Positions 6,501 through 6,821 of a DNA stretch of 6,821 nucleotides are shown piece by piece. The stretch's first letter is position 1, and the number at the start of each line of letters is the position of its first letter. This stretch comes from Chlamydiia bacterium (GTDB taxonomy: Bacteria; Chlamydiota; Chlamydiia; Chlamydiales; FEN-1388): positions 1 through 6,821 of the forward strand of contig PMZB01000269.1 in NCBI GenBank assembly GCA_003170575.1. Direction: 5' to 3'. Position numbers and translations under genes: made by a program. The notes below the pieces were generated by a model. It was not told where the DNA came from. It ran no database searches and saw only the letters and a list, made by a program, of their open reading frames with translations.

Positions 6501-6803
6501 ATGGCAAATGATATGGCAATAAGACCAGACTATGTGAGTTTTGCTAAAGAATGTTTGGCGAATCACAGTCCAGATCTGAGGCACAATGAGGCGGAATGGA
6601 CTGTTGAGGCTCAACGTTTAGTAGAAGTTGCTCTTGAATCTCTTGGGGGTGGATGTAGCGCAGAAGCCTTTCTGTCGGTAAAAGTTTCTGATGGGTCAAG
6701 TGATTCAATGGCAGAAAGAATAAAGGATTATATAAAGGACAAGGCATTACTTTTTGTACGTGGTTATCCACGAGGATGTGACTTTTCTGCCCTTCCAGAG
6801 TAA
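6501..6803 (+). CDS. Hypothetical protein of 100 residues
   Basis: The protein begins MANDMAIRPDYVSFAKE and ends GYPRGCDFSALPE. I do not recognise its family. It is acidic overall and looks mainly helical in two parts: about residues 8-48, including WTVEAQRLVEVALESLGGG, and about 68-90, including MAERIKDYIKDKALLFV. These are separated by a Ser/Asp-rich turn (about 59-68). There is no signal peptide, membrane segment, LRR or F-box. It follows the F-box/LRR gene with a 32-base gap and no terminator between, so it is probably the last visible member of the same transcript. Its small size, acidity and position next to a putative effector would suit a secretion chaperone or a small effector, but nothing in the sequence establishes this. 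Confidence 0.7.
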   Translation: MANDMAIRPDYVSFAKECLANHSPDLRHNEAEWTVEAQRLVEVALESLGGGCSAEAFLSVKVSDGSSDSMAERIKDYIKDKALLFVRGYPRGCDFSALPE

Positions 6804-6814
6804 GCGTCAACGCT
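6803..6814 (+). terminator. Short inverted repeat after the last gene, possibly part of a terminator
   Basis: AGCGT and ACGCT flank two bases directly after the stop of the last gene. The stem is only four to five pairs and the window ends before any T-run could be seen, so terminator function is unproven. Confidence 0.15.
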
Positions 6815-6821
6815 ACCCATC

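Noticed and set aside
6261..6614. A 117-codon minus-strand frame over the end of the F-box/LRR gene and the start of the last gene
   Set aside because: It is antisense to two genes with better start signals and has no recognisable domain.

Overview
The window most likely comes from an amoeba- or arthropod-associated member of the Chlamydiota (Waddlia/Parachlamydia-like) or another obligate intracellular bacterium of similar lifestyle. This is an inference. It rests on two leucine-rich-repeat (LRR) proteins, one carrying a eukaryotic-type F-box, on a eukaryote-like Ser/Thr kinase remnant, on a large AsmA-like envelope protein, and on moderately AT-rich DNA with short Shine-Dalgarno (SD) sites. 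No rRNA, tRNA or housekeeping marker is present to fix the genus.

Layout. At the left edge, on the minus strand, lies a truncated gene (1-289) that runs off the window. A 47-codon minus-strand ORF (286-429) precedes it and overlaps it by ATGA. The small ORF holds a run of nine A on its own strand, at which a -1 slip would fuse the two frames. Facing right, an LRR protein (424-1581) starts in the same ATGCAT hexamer as the small minus-strand ORF. Its stop codon overlaps, tail to tail, the stop of a minus-strand relic (1578-1818). That relic reads as the last part of a Ser/Thr protein kinase domain, interrupted by one frameshift and cut off at its N-terminus.

The rest is a compact plus-strand cluster that looks like one operon: a 1185-residue AsmA/TamB/YhdP-like protein (1838-5395), an F-box plus LRR protein (5392-6468) joined to it by a 4-base ATGA overlap, and a 100-residue protein of unknown function (6501-6803) with a strong SD. 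A plausible promoter (TAGACT-17-TAAAAT, 1782-1810) precedes the AsmA-like gene.

How the parts may work together. The AsmA-like protein should sit in the inner membrane and span the periplasm, where this family is linked to lipid transport and outer-membrane upkeep. The F-box/LRR protein looks like a host-directed effector that could use the host SCF ubiquitin ligase, with its LRRs choosing the target. The first LRR protein has no F-box and could be another effector or an internal scaffold. Co-transcription of an envelope-maintenance gene with a putative ubiquitin-pathway effector is the least expected feature of the region.
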